Positions 9,784 to 19,196 are shown, counted from the first letter of the stretch. The stretch: 64,000 nucleotides of DNA from Sulfitobacter guttiformis (GCF_003610455.1 NZ_RAQK01000001.1:1984001-2048000), one strand, 5' to 3'. Notes: generated from the sequence alone by a model not told the origin. Made by a program: numbers and translations.

Positions 9784-10479
9784 TTAGGAATGGTTAATGG
9801 TTTCACTTGGCCAAGGTGTTGTGCGGCCTGCAGGAGGATAGGGGAAGGGGCTGTAGCTTTTCTTTAGCCCTTCTGCCCGCCACTGCTGGAACGCCGGATC
9901 CGTGAGAGTGGTTTGACAATAAGCGTGAGCCGCTTTTGATACTGTCAGGTTATAGCCTGTGATGCGGGCACAAACGGGAGCGTAAAATGCATCTGCAATG
10001 GAATAGGCGCCAAAAAGCCATGGGCCGTCTGATGCTATCTCTCGCGCAAAGGCCCAGAGGGTTTCGATGCGCAACAGGTCGGATTTAACCGCATCCGAAG
10101 CTGCAAAATCTGCATCGACATGGGCAAGCTGCATCGGGCATTCTCCACGCAGCGCACCAAAGCCGCCAACCATTTCGGCACAAAGCCATCGGGCACGGAT
10201 CCGCGCCGCAGCATTGCGCGGCCACATGGCAATCGCAGGGTGTCGTTCTGCGAGCGTTTCGGCAATAGCAAGACTTTCGCCCACGACATCACCCTCAGGT
10301 GTGCGCAAGGCCGGCACGAGGCGTGCGGGCGCCAGCGCTGCCATATCCTGCGCCATTGTCTGGCTATACAGGCCGACCATCTGCACGTCGCAGGGCAGAT
10401 CAAATTTATGCAGCATCAGCCAGCCGCGCAAAGACCAGCTCGAAAAGGTACGGTCACCGATAAATAGTTTGTATGTCAT
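9784..10479 (-). CDS. Glutathione S-transferase family protein
   Basis: The 231-residue product has the thioredoxin-like N-terminal domain of GSTs (YKLFIGDRTFSSWSLRGWL, with a Ser-rich active-site region at about 11-16). It also has the glutathione-contacting loop LVPALRTPEGDVVGESLAI at about 54-72 and a C-terminal helical domain. It probably conjugates or reduces small electrophiles with glutathione. gshB lies about 2.4 kb away but on the other strand, so no operon link is implied. Substrate class is unknown. There is a 58-bp gap to the cobC-like gene upstream. Confidence 0.88.
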   Translation of the reverse strand: MTYKLFIGDRTFSSWSLRGWLMLHKFDLPCDVQMVGLYSQTMAQDMAALAPARLVPALRTPEGDVVGESLAIAETLAERHPAIAMWPRNAAARIRARWLCAEMVGGFGALRGECPMQLAHVDADFAASDAVKSDLLRIETLWAFAREIASDGPWLFGAYSIADAFYAPVCARITGYNLTVSKAAHAYCQTTLTDPAFQQWRAEGLKKSYSPFPYPPAGRTTPWPSETINHS

Positions 10480-10537
10480 AATTCAATTCGTATCGGTGCG
10501 CAGACACTTGCGCAAATTCAAAATGTTTTGAGGGCCA

Positions 10538-11122
10538 TCACGGGAGGTGGTTGATCGCACCTACATGCCATTTGTCGCCACCATGATGGGTAAGCGTGGT
10601 CACGGATATATTATCGATTTTATGGGCCATCGCCTCGTACGCCGACACTCCCAACGCGCGCTGCACCTGCGTCAGGATCACGCCGAAATGCGCCACAGCA
10701 ACGATGTGCGCGCCGGTGTGACTAGCGTTGAGACGGTCGACAACAGCACTGACCCGCGTTCCGGTCTGGTTCCAGCTTTCACCGTCTGGTGCCTGAATAT
10801 CGCCGGGTTTCTCCCAGAACTCGCGGCTAAGCCGCGGGTCACGGGCGGCGACAGCATCAAAATGCATGCCGTCCCAAATGCCAAAGTTGATCTCGCGCAG
10901 ATCGGCTTCATGCGGAAGACGGGTGTGATCGGGCAACGCGAGAGCGTCTGCGGTGGCGATGGAGCGGATCAGATCAGAGGAAACGACCAACGCCTCCTTG
11001 GGGAGGTGGTCGCGTACGCGCGCGATCAACGCTGTGTCAGACAGATCTGCAGGCACATCACGCCAGCCGACAAATGATTTTTCGTGTGTGGGTCCGTGTC
11101 GAACCCAATGCCATGTTGTCAT
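10538..11122 (-). CDS. Histidine phosphatase family protein, CobC-like (probable alpha-ribazole phosphatase)
   Basis: This 194-residue protein has the phosphoglycerate-mutase-type RHG motif (R8-H9-G10, in WVRHGPTHEK), an acid residue in LREINFGIWDG, and the second catalytic His in VAVAHFGVIL. Its ATG overlaps the TGA of cobU by 4 nt (ATGA). The assignment as alpha-ribazole-5'-phosphate phosphatase of the late cobalamin pathway rests mainly on that coupling, because the fold alone would also fit other phosphatases. Together with CobU it would act in assembly of the lower nucleotide loop of vitamin B12. The rest of the cob genes are not in this window. Confidence 0.8.
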   Translation of the reverse strand: MTTWHWVRHGPTHEKSFVGWRDVPADLSDTALIARVRDHLPKEALVVSSDLIRSIATADALALPDHTRLPHEADLREINFGIWDGMHFDAVAARDPRLSREFWEKPGDIQAPDGESWNQTGTRVSAVVDRLNASHTGAHIVAVAHFGVILTQVQRALGVSAYEAMAHKIDNISVTTLTHHGGDKWHVGAINHLP

Positions 11123-11640
11123 TTCAGTACCCCTTTGAGAACCTGAGGAAGGCCTGCGACCACCATAACCGCAAGATCGGCCTGACGCGCCAGTGCGATA
11201 TTAAGCCGCCCCTGTGCCTCGCGGAAGCTGCGGGCAAGCTTGTTATCGGGAACTATGCCATGGCCTACCTCGTTCGAGACGATGACCCATGGAGCAGCAC
11301 AACCATCAAGCGCCATAAGCAAAGCGTCGGTCGCGCGCGACAGGTCGGTATCTTCCATCATCTGATTGTTGAGCCACATTGTCGCGCAGTCAATCAGGAC
11401 CGGTGTATTGGTGGTCAATTGCGCCAGCTTTGGCCCCAATTCGAGAGGTTCCTCAAATGTGCTCCATCGGGCATCGCGCCGGTCTTTGTGCACTTGTACC
11501 CTCTGTGCTACTTCGTCGTCCCAGATGCGCCCTGTAGCGAGGTAAATGCAGGGCAAGTCGGCAGAAAGTATGAAGTTTTCGGCCCACTGCGATTTTCCCG
11601 AGGCAGCTCCGCCTAAAATAAACGTCCCGCGTGGCAACAT
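11119..11640 (-). CDS. cobU: Adenosylcobinamide kinase / adenosylcobinamide-phosphate guanylyltransferase
   Basis: CobU (CobP) phosphorylates adenosylcobinamide and then transfers GMP to it, a step in cobalamin nucleotide-loop assembly. The P-loop GGAASGKS lies at about residues 10-17, followed by the family's IYLATGRIWDDEV and HKDRRDARW with the guanylylated-His region. The frame extends 24 nt upstream to a TTG. The ATG at 11640 is preferred because AAGG precedes it and the 173-residue product has the family's normal length. It overlaps the cobC-like gene by 4 nt. The start lies 97 bp from the divergent rpoH. Confidence 0.93.
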   Translation of the reverse strand: MLPRGTFILGGAASGKSQWAENFILSADLPCIYLATGRIWDDEVAQRVQVHKDRRDARWSTFEEPLELGPKLAQLTTNTPVLIDCATMWLNNQMMEDTDLSRATDALLMALDGCAAPWVIVSNEVGHGIVPDNKLARSFREAQGRLNIALARQADLAVMVVAGLPQVLKGVLK

Positions 11641-11656
11641 TTTTCGAAACCTTATG

Positions 11657-11683
11657 TGAACCAAAGTGCACTTCGGTACGTAA
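11657..11683 (+). promoter_or_regulatory. Candidate ECF-sigma type promoter for rpoH
   Basis: TGAACC at 11657-11662 and CGTAA at 11679-11683 are separated by 16 nt, which fits the general -35/-10 pattern of ECF sigma factors. The predicted start is about 11690, some 48 nt before rpoH. In Rhodobacter sphaeroides the rpoHII gene is known to be transcribed by RpoE, so an ECF promoter is expected here. The match is to short motifs and remains a prediction. Confidence 0.4.
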
Positions 11684-11737
11684 ACTTAACAAAGCGTCAC
11701 CACCGAGTGACTATAGCACCTAAGGGAGACCGAACAG

Positions 11738-12616
11738 ATGGCAATGGGAACAGCGCAAGACTTTTCACTCACCCGCACAGCGATGAAGGCGGAGCTTTTG
11801 GACGCCGACACCGAGCTGAAACTGGCCTACGCATGGCGCGACGAGCGCTGCGAGGCCTCTCTGCACCGTCTGATCACTGCCTACATGCGCTTGGCGATTT
11901 CGATGGCGTCAAAATTCAAACGCTACGGCGCACCGATGAACGACCTTATTCAGGAGGCGGGACTTGGACTGATGAAGGCTGCAGACAAGTTTGACCCCGA
12001 TCGTGGCGTACGTTTCTCTACATATGCGGTCTGGTGGATCAAGGCGTCGATTCAGGACCACGTGATGCGTAATTGGTCGATGGTGCGTACCGGTTCTACT
12101 TCTTCGCAGAAGTCTCTGTTTTTTAACATGCGCCGCGTTCAGGCACGGCTTGAGCGCGAGGCTGCCTCGGCGGGCGAAACACTCGACCGTCACCAGCTAC
12201 GTCAGATGATTTCGACCGAAATCGGGGTTCCGCTCCATGATGTAGAGATGATGGAAGGGCGTTTGTCCGGGTCTGACTATTCTCTCAATGCCACCCAATC
12301 CGCCGAGGATGAAGGTCGCGAATGGATCGACGCGCTGGAAGATGACAGCACACAGGCAGCAGAGAACGTCGAGCACAGCCACGACACAAAGCAGTTGCGT
12401 GAATGGCTGGTGACTTCAATGGCTGCGTTGAACGAGCGGGAGCAATTTATCGTTCGTGAGCGCAAACTGCGCGATACACCCCGCACGCTCGAAAGCCTTG
12501 GTCAGGAATTAAACCTAAGCAAGGAGCGTGTGCGCCAGCTGGAGGCAGCCGCCTTCCAGAAAATGCGCAAGTCGCTCGAGATGCAGTCTCAGGAAGTTTT
12601 CCATTTCCTGAACTGA
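11738..12616 (+). CDS. rpoH: RNA polymerase sigma-32 family factor, probably RpoHII
   Basis: This 292-residue sigma-70-family protein has region 2 (NDLIQEAGLGLMKAADKFD, then FSTYAVWWIKASIQDHVMRN), the sigma-32-specific RpoH box (QKSLFFNMRR), and region 4 with a helix-turn-helix (LESLGQELNLSKERVRQLE). It directs RNA polymerase to stress promoters. Rhodobacterales usually carry two RpoH proteins. The divergent RpoH box and the neighbouring chaN, coaBC and dut genes suggest RpoHII, the one tied to singlet-oxygen and oxidative stress, but the paralogue assignment is inferred. TAAGGGAG is a good ribosome site before the ATG. Its stop overlaps the chaN start by one base. Confidence 0.93.
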   Translation: MAMGTAQDFSLTRTAMKAELLDADTELKLAYAWRDERCEASLHRLITAYMRLAISMASKFKRYGAPMNDLIQEAGLGLMKAADKFDPDRGVRFSTYAVWWIKASIQDHVMRNWSMVRTGSTSSQKSLFFNMRRVQARLEREAASAGETLDRHQLRQMISTEIGVPLHDVEMMEGRLSGSDYSLNATQSAEDEGREWIDALEDDSTQAAENVEHSHDTKQLREWLVTSMAALNEREQFIVRERKLRDTPRTLESLGQELNLSKERVRQLEAAAFQKMRKSLEMQSQEVFHFLN

Positions 12617-13425
12617 TGATGAAGAATTTTTCTCCTAGAAAAATGAGCTTAAGCGTGGCCCTCTTGGCTGCGCTTTTTGCGTTTGAGGTGCAGGCCGAGA
12701 TACCGCAGGCAGCCCGTCAGGCGCAGATCGTGATTTTGGGGGAACTGCATGACAACCCCGATCATCATGTGCGCCAAGCGATGTGGGTCGCAGAGCTTCG
12801 GCCAAAAGCGTTAGTGTTTGAGATGCTCACCCCAGTGCAGGGACTAAATGCGCAGTCAGAATGGAGCAGTCAGGCTGAATTGGATGGGTTGATCGGCTGG
12901 TCAGACACGGCGTGGCCTTCGTTTGATATGTATTACCCGATTTTTGCTGCCGCACCTGATGCTGCTATTTACGGCGCTGGCATCACACGGGGCCAATTAC
13001 AGCACATGTTGGAAATACCATTGGCAACGTATCCGCCCGCAAAACGTTTCGGGCTGGATGAGCCACTTGACGCGCAAGAGCAGAGCGCCCGTGAAGCATT
13101 GCAGGCGGAGGCGCATTGCAACGCCCTGCCTGAAACGCTGTTGCCGATGATGGTCGAAGCGCAGCAGCACCGCGACATCTCATTGGCTGATGCGGCATTG
13201 CGGGCGCTGGAGCAGACGGGCGGGCCGGTCGCCGTTATTACCGGCAATGGACATGCGCGTGCCGACTGGGGTGTTCCGTCCTTGCTTGCACATGCAGCGC
13301 CTGATGTGATCGTCTTCGCGCTGGCGCAGGCCGAGGGGGATGCGGAGATTAGCGGTGGTTTTTCTCTTACACTTGATGCGCCGGCGCCGATGCGCGGCGA
13401 TCCCTGCGCGGCCTTCACTCGGTAG
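12616..13425 (+). CDS. ChaN family (DUF399) exported haem-binding-type protein
   Basis: The 269-residue product has a Sec-type signal peptide (basic start, hydrophobic core about 11-24, cleavage near VQA-EIP). The ChaN fold follows, recognised by IVILGELHDNPDHH and LVFEMLTP, and late in the protein by ITGNGHARADWGVP. ChaN of Campylobacter binds haem and takes part in iron uptake; the family is otherwise poorly characterised. Its ATG shares a base with the TGA of rpoH (TGATG), so it is probably translated with the sigma factor and may belong to the same stress operon. No lipobox is evident, unlike some relatives. Confidence 0.83.
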   Translation: MMKNFSPRKMSLSVALLAALFAFEVQAEIPQAARQAQIVILGELHDNPDHHVRQAMWVAELRPKALVFEMLTPVQGLNAQSEWSSQAELDGLIGWSDTAWPSFDMYYPIFAAAPDAAIYGAGITRGQLQHMLEIPLATYPPAKRFGLDEPLDAQEQSAREALQAEAHCNALPETLLPMMVEAQQHRDISLADAALRALEQTGGPVAVITGNGHARADWGVPSLLAHAAPDVIVFALAQAEGDAEISGGFSLTLDAPAPMRGDPCAAFTR

Positions 13426-13491
13426 GGTCTGGTGCTGTGTTTCCCTGAGGCATAAGGTGGCACTGAACTTTCGGGGTCCAAGGGGCGCAGC

Positions 13492-14688
13492 ATGCTTGCA
13501 GGCAAACATATTCTTCTGATCATTGGCGGCGGGATTGCCGCATTCAAATCCCTTGATCTTATCCGGCGTTTGCGCGAGCGCGGCGCTGTCGTTACGCCCG
13601 TACTGACCCGCGCCGGAGAGGAGTTCGTCACACCTTTGTCCGTTTCTGCGCTTGCAGGCAGTAAGGTGTTCCGTGATCTCTTCGATTTGGGCGACGAAGC
13701 CGAGATGGGCCATATTCAGCTGAGCCGCGTTGCCGATCTGGTGGTCGTCGCGCCAGCAACGGCAGATCTTATGGCCAAAATGGCAGCGGGGCTGGCCAAT
13801 GATCTGGCCTCTACGCTGCTGTTGGCCACGGATACGCCGGTGATGATCGTGCCTGCCATGAATGTCCGGATGTGGGAGCATGCAGCGACACAACGCAACC
13901 TTGCAACACTCATCGCCGATGGCATTGCCGTGGTTGGCCCGAACAAGGGCGACATGGCCTGCGGAGAGCACGGCCCGGGCCGTATGTCCGAGCCGTTGGA
14001 GATTGTCGCGGCGATTGAGGCGAAACTGTCGGATGGGCCGCTGAAAGGGAAACGTATTCTCGTCACCTCTGGCCCGACCCATGAGCCGATTGATCCCGTG
14101 CGCTACATCGCCAACCGCTCGAGCGGCGCACAGGGCACAGCAGTGGCGCGCGCGCTTGCAGCGCTGGGTGCTCACGTGGTTTTTGTGACCGGTCCGGCCG
14201 ATGTCCCGCCGCCTGAAGGCGTCGAGATAATTCGCGTTGAAACTGCACAGCAGATGCAAGACGCGGTCGGTACGGCCCTCCCTGTGGATGCCGCTATTTT
14301 TGCCGCTGCTGTGGCGGACTGGCGGGTAAGCTCGGCCTCCGAGCGCAAATTGAAAAAGACAAAAGATGGCTTGCCCGTGCTCGAATTCGCCGAAAATCCC
14401 GACATCCTGCACGGCGTTAGCCAGATGAAGACGGGGCGTCCTGCGCTGGTTGTCGGCTTCGCTGCGGAGACGAATGACGTGATCGAGAACGCCACGGCAA
14501 AGCGGCTGCGCAAAGGCTGTGACTGGATCGTTGCCAACGATGTGTCCCCCGCGACAGGGATCATGGGCGGTGCGGAGAATGCTGTGACAGTGATCAGTGA
14601 AGCGGGCACCGAGGAGTGGCCGCGGATGAGCAAGGACCAAGTAGCGCAAAAACTGGCGGCGCGGATCGCGGATTCGATCACACAATGA
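13492..14688 (+). CDS. coaBC: Bifunctional phosphopantothenoylcysteine decarboxylase / phosphopantothenate-cysteine ligase
   Basis: CoaBC makes 4'-phosphopantetheine for coenzyme A by ligating cysteine to phosphopantothenate and decarboxylating the product. The N-terminal flavoprotein domain (CoaC, about 1-185) has the catalytic His in MGHIQLS and the substrate motif PAMNVRMW. The CoaB domain (about 186-398) starts [22 protein letters not shown] and includes AAVADW and the Lys-rich KLKK region. 398 residues is the normal fused length. AAGGGG precedes the ATG. The stop overlaps the start of dut (ATGA-type), indicating translational coupling. Confidence 0.96.
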   Translation: MLAGKHILLIIGGGIAAFKSLDLIRRLRERGAVVTPVLTRAGEEFVTPLSVSALAGSKVFRDLFDLGDEAEMGHIQLSRVADLVVVAPATADLMAKMAAGLANDLASTLLLATDTPVMIVPAMNVRMWEHAATQRNLATLIADGIAVVGPNKGDMACGEHGPGRMSEPLEIVAAIEAKLSDGPLKGKRILVTSGPTHEPIDPVRYIANRSSGAQGTAVARALAALGAHVVFVTGPADVPPPEGVEIIRVETAQQMQDAVGTALPVDAAIFAAAVADWRVSSASERKLKKTKDGLPVLEFAENPDILHGVSQMKTGRPALVVGFAAETNDVIENATAKRLRKGCDWIVANDVSPATGIMGGAENAVTVISEAGTEEWPRMSKDQVAQKLAARIADSITQ

Positions 14689-15146
14689 ATGGTGCTGACA
14701 TTCGCATGATGTGGGAAGCGGGAGCGGATACGGCGCTGGGTCTGCCGCGATACGAGACGGCGGGGGCCGCAGGGGCAGATTTGCGCGCCAACCTGCCTGA
14801 GCGGGCATCAATCACCTTGGCAATTGGCGCGCGCGCACTGGTGCCGACGGGCCTGCGTCTCGCAATCCCCGAAGGGTTTGAGGTACAGATCAGGCCGCGC
14901 TCGGGCCTTGCCCTGACGCACGGCATTACGTTGCCCAACAGCCCCGGCACCATTGATTGTGATTATCGCGGCCCTTTGGGGGTGATCATGATGAACGCGG
15001 GTGATGCCCCTTTTGTCATTGAACACGGCATGCGGATCGCGCAGATGGTTGTCGCCCCCGTCGTGCAGGCTAGGTTCCACTCCGTAGATGTGCTGGAAGC
15101 TACAGCACGGGGTGAAGGGGGCTTTGGCTCAACCGGAACGGAGTAA
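14685..15146 (+). CDS. dut: dUTP diphosphatase
   Basis: Dut hydrolyses dUTP to dUMP, keeping uracil out of DNA and feeding thymidylate synthesis. The 153-residue product carries the trimeric dUTPase motifs: AGADLRA, the [11 protein letters not shown] loop, [11 protein letters not shown] with the catalytic Asp, RIAQMVVAP and the C-terminal Gly-rich GEGGFGSTG. The frame is open further upstream within coaBC. The ATG at 14685, which overlaps the coaBC stop, gives the conserved N-terminus and usual length. The coaBC-dut pair is common in bacteria. Confidence 0.96.
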   Translation: MNGADIRMMWEAGADTALGLPRYETAGAAGADLRANLPERASITLAIGARALVPTGLRLAIPEGFEVQIRPRSGLALTHGITLPNSPGTIDCDYRGPLGVIMMNAGDAPFVIEHGMRIAQMVVAPVVQARFHSVDVLEATARGEGGFGSTGTE

Positions 15147-15150
15147 TCGG

Positions 15151-16203
15151 GTGCTAGTACTGGTTTTAGCGGCAGTAATTTGGGGGATTGGCGCGGTCAT
15201 GGGCACGCCACGACCAGCGCGCTGGATCATGATCGGGATCTTGCTGGTCGCAGTTATCGGGGTGCAGTTGGTGTTCCCGCAGGGCCATCCGCTGCGTGCG
15301 GCCACTGGCAACAGTGCAGCCCCGTGGCTGATCCTCACGGGGATCGGCGGTGTGATATTTTTCTATTCCCGCGTTATCTCAGGGCTGCGCGCGCAAACTG
15401 GTGTTGATGCTGATACGCCTGCCGCAGTACCGACCCGACAGGGCAGCTTTTCCGAGACCGAGCTGAACCGCTATGCCCGCCACATTATCCTACGCGAAGT
15501 TGGCGGCGCTGGGCAGAAAGCGCTCAGAAACGCAAAAGTTCTGGTGATTGGTGCGGGCGGTCTGGGTGCGCCTGTGCTCCAATATCTTGCGGCGGCCGGC
15601 GTTGGCACAATCGGAGTGATAGATGACGACAAGGTCGAGAACACGAATCTCCAGCGGCAGGTGATCCACAAAGATACCAACATCGGGATGCCAAAGGTAT
15701 TCTCGGCGCAACTGGAAATGCAGGCACAAAATCCTTTCGTCACGGTCAAGCCTTATAACCGCCGTTTGGATGCAGACCTCGCGCCGGAGTTGTTCGCGGA
15801 ATATGATCTGGTGCTGGATGGCTGCGACAATTTCGATACACGCTATCTTGTGAATGCAGCCTGCGTGGCGGCGCGGATCCCGCTTGTCTCCGGCGCGCTG
15901 AGCCAGTGGGAAGGCCAGCTGAGCGTATTTGATCCTGCCCGTGGAGCGCCCTGTTACCAGTGTATTTTCCCCACTGCACCCGCCGCCCATCTCGCGCCGA
16001 GTTGTGCCGAGGCTGGCGTGATCGGCCCGCTGCCCGGTGTGGTGGGATCGATGATGGCGGTCGAAGCGGTCAAGATCATTACGGGTGCAGGATCACCATT
16101 GCTGGGGCAAATGGTGATCTACGACGCGCTTTATGCCGAAAGCCGAAAAATCAAAATCGGCCCGCGTACTGATTGTCCAGTCTGTGGGGCTACGCAGGCC
16201 TGA
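15151..16203 (+). CDS. Membrane-anchored ThiF/MoeB/HesA-family E1-like adenylyltransferase
   Basis: The C-terminal two thirds is an E1-like enzyme that adenylates the C-terminal glycine of a small sulphur-carrier or ubiquitin-like protein. It has the nucleotide loop GAGGLG (134-139), the adenylate-binding DDDKVENTNLQRQ, and two zinc-binding pairs (CYQC and the C-terminal CPVC). The N-terminal 75 residues hold three hydrophobic segments, so the enzyme is probably membrane-tethered. GTG at 15151 is chosen as start; GGAACGGAG lies before it and the frame upstream runs through dut. Whether the partner is MoaD- or ThiS-like is unknown, as neither gene is nearby. Confidence 0.85.
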   Translation: MLVLVLAAVIWGIGAVMGTPRPARWIMIGILLVAVIGVQLVFPQGHPLRAATGNSAAPWLILTGIGGVIFFYSRVISGLRAQTGVDADTPAAVPTRQGSFSETELNRYARHIILREVGGAGQKALRNAKVLVIGAGGLGAPVLQYLAAAGVGTIGVIDDDKVENTNLQRQVIHKDTNIGMPKVFSAQLEMQAQNPFVTVKPYNRRLDADLAPELFAEYDLVLDGCDNFDTRYLVNAACVAARIPLVSGALSQWEGQLSVFDPARGAPCYQCIFPTAPAAHLAPSCAEAGVIGPLPGVVGSMMAVEAVKIITGAGSPLLGQMVIYDALYAESRKIKIGPRTDCPVCGATQA

Positions 16204-16257
16204 ACATTGTATACCTGTCATCGCACCCTTAGTTTGAGTGCAAAGGAGAACCACCTG

Positions 16258-18270
16258 ATGAATCCGCTGTTGCAAGACTGGAAGACCCCCTTTGGCATCG
16301 CCCCGTTCGACGCCATTTCCGACGATGATTTCGCACCCGCGCTGGAGGAAGCACTCGCCGAACACAACGCGGAGATCGCTGCTATTGCAAATGATCCTGC
16401 GCCAGCGACCTTTGCAAACACAGTTGAGGCGTTAGAGGCGGTTGGGTCAGCGCTCGATAAGGTGCTGAGCGTTTTCTACTCGGTGGCAGGTGCTGACAGC
16501 AACCCTGCACGCGAGGCACTTCAACGCGACTTTTCGCCTAAACTCTCTGCACACTTCTCTGAAATTTCTGCGAATAAGGCGCTGTTCGGGCGGGTTAATA
16601 CCGTCTGGGAGGCGCGTGATACCATCGATCTGACCGACGAACAGGCGCGCGTGCTCAAGCTGACGCATCTAGGGTTTGTGCGTGCGGGGTCTGCGCTGAC
16701 TGGCGCAGACGAGGCGCGGATGAAAGAAATCAAGGGTCGCTTGGCCGTGCTCGGCACCGAGTTTACCCAAAACCTGCTGTCAGACGAGCGTAACTGGTTC
16801 ATGAAGCTGGAGGAGGCTGACCTGAAAGGTCTGCCGGAGTTTGTGATCGATAACGCCCGCGCTGCAGGCGAGGAAAAAGAAGCTGGAGGGCCGGTTGTGA
16901 CCCTGTCACGGTCGCTCATCACGCCATTCTTGCAATTCAGTAGTCGCCGCGATCTGCGCGAGAAGGCATTTAAAGCGTGGGAAGCACGCGGTGCCAACGG
17001 GGGCGAAACCGACAACCGCGCCATCGCGGCAGAAACGTTGGCGCTGCGTAAGGAGCGGGCTGCATTGTTGGGATACAACAGCTTTTCCGACTACAAGCTT
17101 GAAACTGAAATGGCCAAGACGCCGGCCGCGGTGCGCGACCTGCTCATGCAGGTTTGGGAGCCGGCAAAGGCACAAGCGAATGCTGACGCTGACGTGTTGA
17201 CGGCGATGATGCACGCGGACGGCGTGAACGGTGATCTGGCCCCGTGGGACTGGCGCTATTATGCGGAAAAGCGCCGCGCTCAAGAACATGATCTGGATGA
17301 AGCCGCGCTGAAGCCGTATTTTCAGCTCGACCGAATGATTGAGGCATCCTTTGCCTGCGCGACCAAGCTTTTCGGATTGAAGTTCAAGCCTCTCGACGTG
17401 CCGCTGTACCATGCTGACTGCCGCGCATGGGAAGTGACGCGTAACGGCGAGCATGTTGCAGTGTTCATCGGGGATTATTTCGCAAGAGGCTCGAAGCGCT
17501 CAGGCGCGTGGTGCTCTGCGATGCGATCGCAAGCGAAGTTCCCCAAGGTGCAGGCGCCCGTGGTAATCAACGTCTGCAACTTCGCCAAGGGCAACCCTGC
17601 GTTGCTATCATATGACGACGCGCGGACGCTGTTTCACGAATTTGGCCATGCGCTACATCAGATGCTGTCGAATGTGACATACGAAAGTGTGTCTGGTACC
17701 TCTGTTGCGCGCGATTTCGTGGAGCTGCCGAGCCAGCTTTACGAGCACTGGCTGGACGTGCCGGAGGTGTTGGGCGAATTTGCAACCCATGCCAAAACTG
17801 GAGAGGCGATGCCCCGTGAAATGCTGGACAAGGTGCTGGGTGCCGCGACCTTCGACATGGGTTTTTCGACTGTCGAATATGTTGCTTCCGCGCTCGTGGA
17901 CCTGGCATTTCACGAAGGCGATCCGCCTGCGGATGTCATGGTGAAGCAGCGCGAAATACTTGACGGGTTGGGTATGCCTGCAGCGATTACCATGCGCCAC
18001 GCCAGCCCACATTTTGCGCATGTCTTTTCCGGTGACGGATATTCCAGCGGTTACTATAGCTACATGTGGTCCGAAGTGATGGACGCAGATGCGTTCGAGG
18101 CTTTCGAGGAGGCCAGCGGCGCATTTGACCCCGAGCGCGCAAAAGCGCTTGAGGAGCATATCCTTTCGACGGGTGGCAGCCGCGATGCAGCCGAGCTGTA
18201 CATCGCGTTCCGTGGCCGCTTGCCCGGTGTTGAAGCCTTGTTGAAAGGCCGCGGATTGAAGGCGGCCTAA
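16258..18270 (+). CDS. M3 family metallopeptidase (oligopeptidase A / Dcp type)
   Basis: This 670-residue zinc peptidase degrades short peptides in the cytosol. The thermolysin-like motif HEFGH lies at 460-464 with the third zinc ligand expected shortly downstream. The N-terminal helical domain starts MNPLLQDWKTPFGIAPFDAI, typical of M3 oligopeptidase A and Dcp. No signal peptide is present. The ATG at 16258 follows an AAAGGAG ribosome site; the open frame further upstream has only a TTG. The last 4 bases overlap the convergent 2-hydroxyacid dehydrogenase gene. I cannot separate PrlC-like from Dcp-like specificity. Confidence 0.93.
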   Translation: MNPLLQDWKTPFGIAPFDAISDDDFAPALEEALAEHNAEIAAIANDPAPATFANTVEALEAVGSALDKVLSVFYSVAGADSNPAREALQRDFSPKLSAHFSEISANKALFGRVNTVWEARDTIDLTDEQARVLKLTHLGFVRAGSALTGADEARMKEIKGRLAVLGTEFTQNLLSDERNWFMKLEEADLKGLPEFVIDNARAAGEEKEAGGPVVTLSRSLITPFLQFSSRRDLREKAFKAWEARGANGGETDNRAIAAETLALRKERAALLGYNSFSDYKLETEMAKTPAAVRDLLMQVWEPAKAQANADADVLTAMMHADGVNGDLAPWDWRYYAEKRRAQEHDLDEAALKPYFQLDRMIEASFACATKLFGLKFKPLDVPLYHADCRAWEVTRNGEHVAVFIGDYFARGSKRSGAWCSAMRSQAKFPKVQAPVVINVCNFAKGNPALLSYDDARTLFHEFGHALHQMLSNVTYESVSGTSVARDFVELPSQLYEHWLDVPEVLGEFATHAKTGEAMPREMLDKVLGAATFDMGFSTVEYVASALVDLAFHEGDPPADVMVKQREILDGLGMPAAITMRHASPHFAHVFSGDGYSSGYYSYMWSEVMDADAFEAFEEASGAFDPERAKALEEHILSTGGSRDAAELYIAFRGRLPGVEALLKGRGLKAA

Positions 18271-19196
18271 TATCCCAGGGTGCGGTCTACAAGATTGATA
18301 TAGGGCGCACCCGCCTCTCCCCGCTTTATGTTTTCGACAATCGTCTCGCTTGCTGTGCTGGCGCGTGTTTCAGCAGCAATATGCGGCGTAACGGTAATTT
18401 GTGGGTGGGCCCAGAATGCATGTTCCTGCGGCAAAGGCTCAATACGGAACACGTCCAGCGTGGCATGCGCCACCTGACCACTGTCGAGCGCCGCGATCAA
18501 CGCATTATCATCGATCAATGGTCCGCGACCCGGATTGATGAGGAAAGCGCCGCGAGGCATCTTTGCAAAAGCTTCCGCGTTCAAGATATCAGTGGTTGCT
18601 GGCGTATCCGGCAGCAGGGTCACTGCAATCTCTGCGCGGCTCAACGCGTCCGAAAATCCCGCGTTCCCGTACAGGCAAGTGACGCCCGCTACTTCCTTTG
18701 GGCTGCGCGACCAGCCTGTAACACGGAATCCTAACCCCAACAGCGCTTGGGCGCATGCCGTCCCAAGCGCGCCCAAACCGAAAATCACAACCTCCCGCTC
18801 TTGTGCGAGAGGTGGCGTTTGAACGGACCATTTATGCTCAGGATTCACGATATGCGCATCCATACCAAGATGATAGCGCAGGACATGGCCTGTCACCCAT
18901 TCAACCATGCCTTTGGTCAGGCCGGGGTCCACCATTCGTGCCAGTGGGATTTTGAGCGTCTTGTTGCCGGTTATCTGCTCGACCCCCGCCCAGAGGTTCA
19001 GCACTGCCTTGGCACGGCTGTAGGGCGTAAAATCCTGCAGGTCGCTGTTAGGCGCATAAATGATATAATCGACCTCAGCGGGCGCAATGTCCTGCGCTAG
19101 ATGTGCTTCGATTCCTGCTTTTGCGAGGGCAGAGCGCAGCGGCGCTTCGTAAGTGGTCCAGCGCTCGGGCTTTGCGGCGAAAAGAACATTGATCAT
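18267..19196 (-). CDS. D-2-hydroxyacid dehydrogenase, GhrA-like (glyoxylate/hydroxypyruvate reductase)
   Basis: The 309-residue product is an NAD(P)-dependent D-2-hydroxyacid dehydrogenase. The Rossmann motif GLGALGTACAQALLGLG is in the middle, and the sequence GAFLINPGRGPLIDDNALI follows with the family's conserved Arg/Gly region. The N-terminal MINVLFAAKPERW and the trait of lacking a long insert resemble the GhrA group, which reduces glyoxylate and hydroxypyruvate. The substrate is inferred from that likeness. Its ATG lies inside the end of the upstream VOC gene (4-nt overlap), so both are probably in one transcript behind the rod-shape genes. Confidence 0.87.
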   Translation of the reverse strand: MINVLFAAKPERWTTYEAPLRSALAKAGIEAHLAQDIAPAEVDYIIYAPNSDLQDFTPYSRAKAVLNLWAGVEQITGNKTLKIPLARMVDPGLTKGMVEWVTGHVLRYHLGMDAHIVNPEHKWSVQTPPLAQEREVVIFGLGALGTACAQALLGLGFRVTGWSRSPKEVAGVTCLYGNAGFSDALSRAEIAVTLLPDTPATTDILNAEAFAKMPRGAFLINPGRGPLIDDNALIAALDSGQVAHATLDVFRIEPLPQEHAFWAHPQITVTPHIAAETRASTASETIVENIKRGEAGAPYINLVDRTLGY

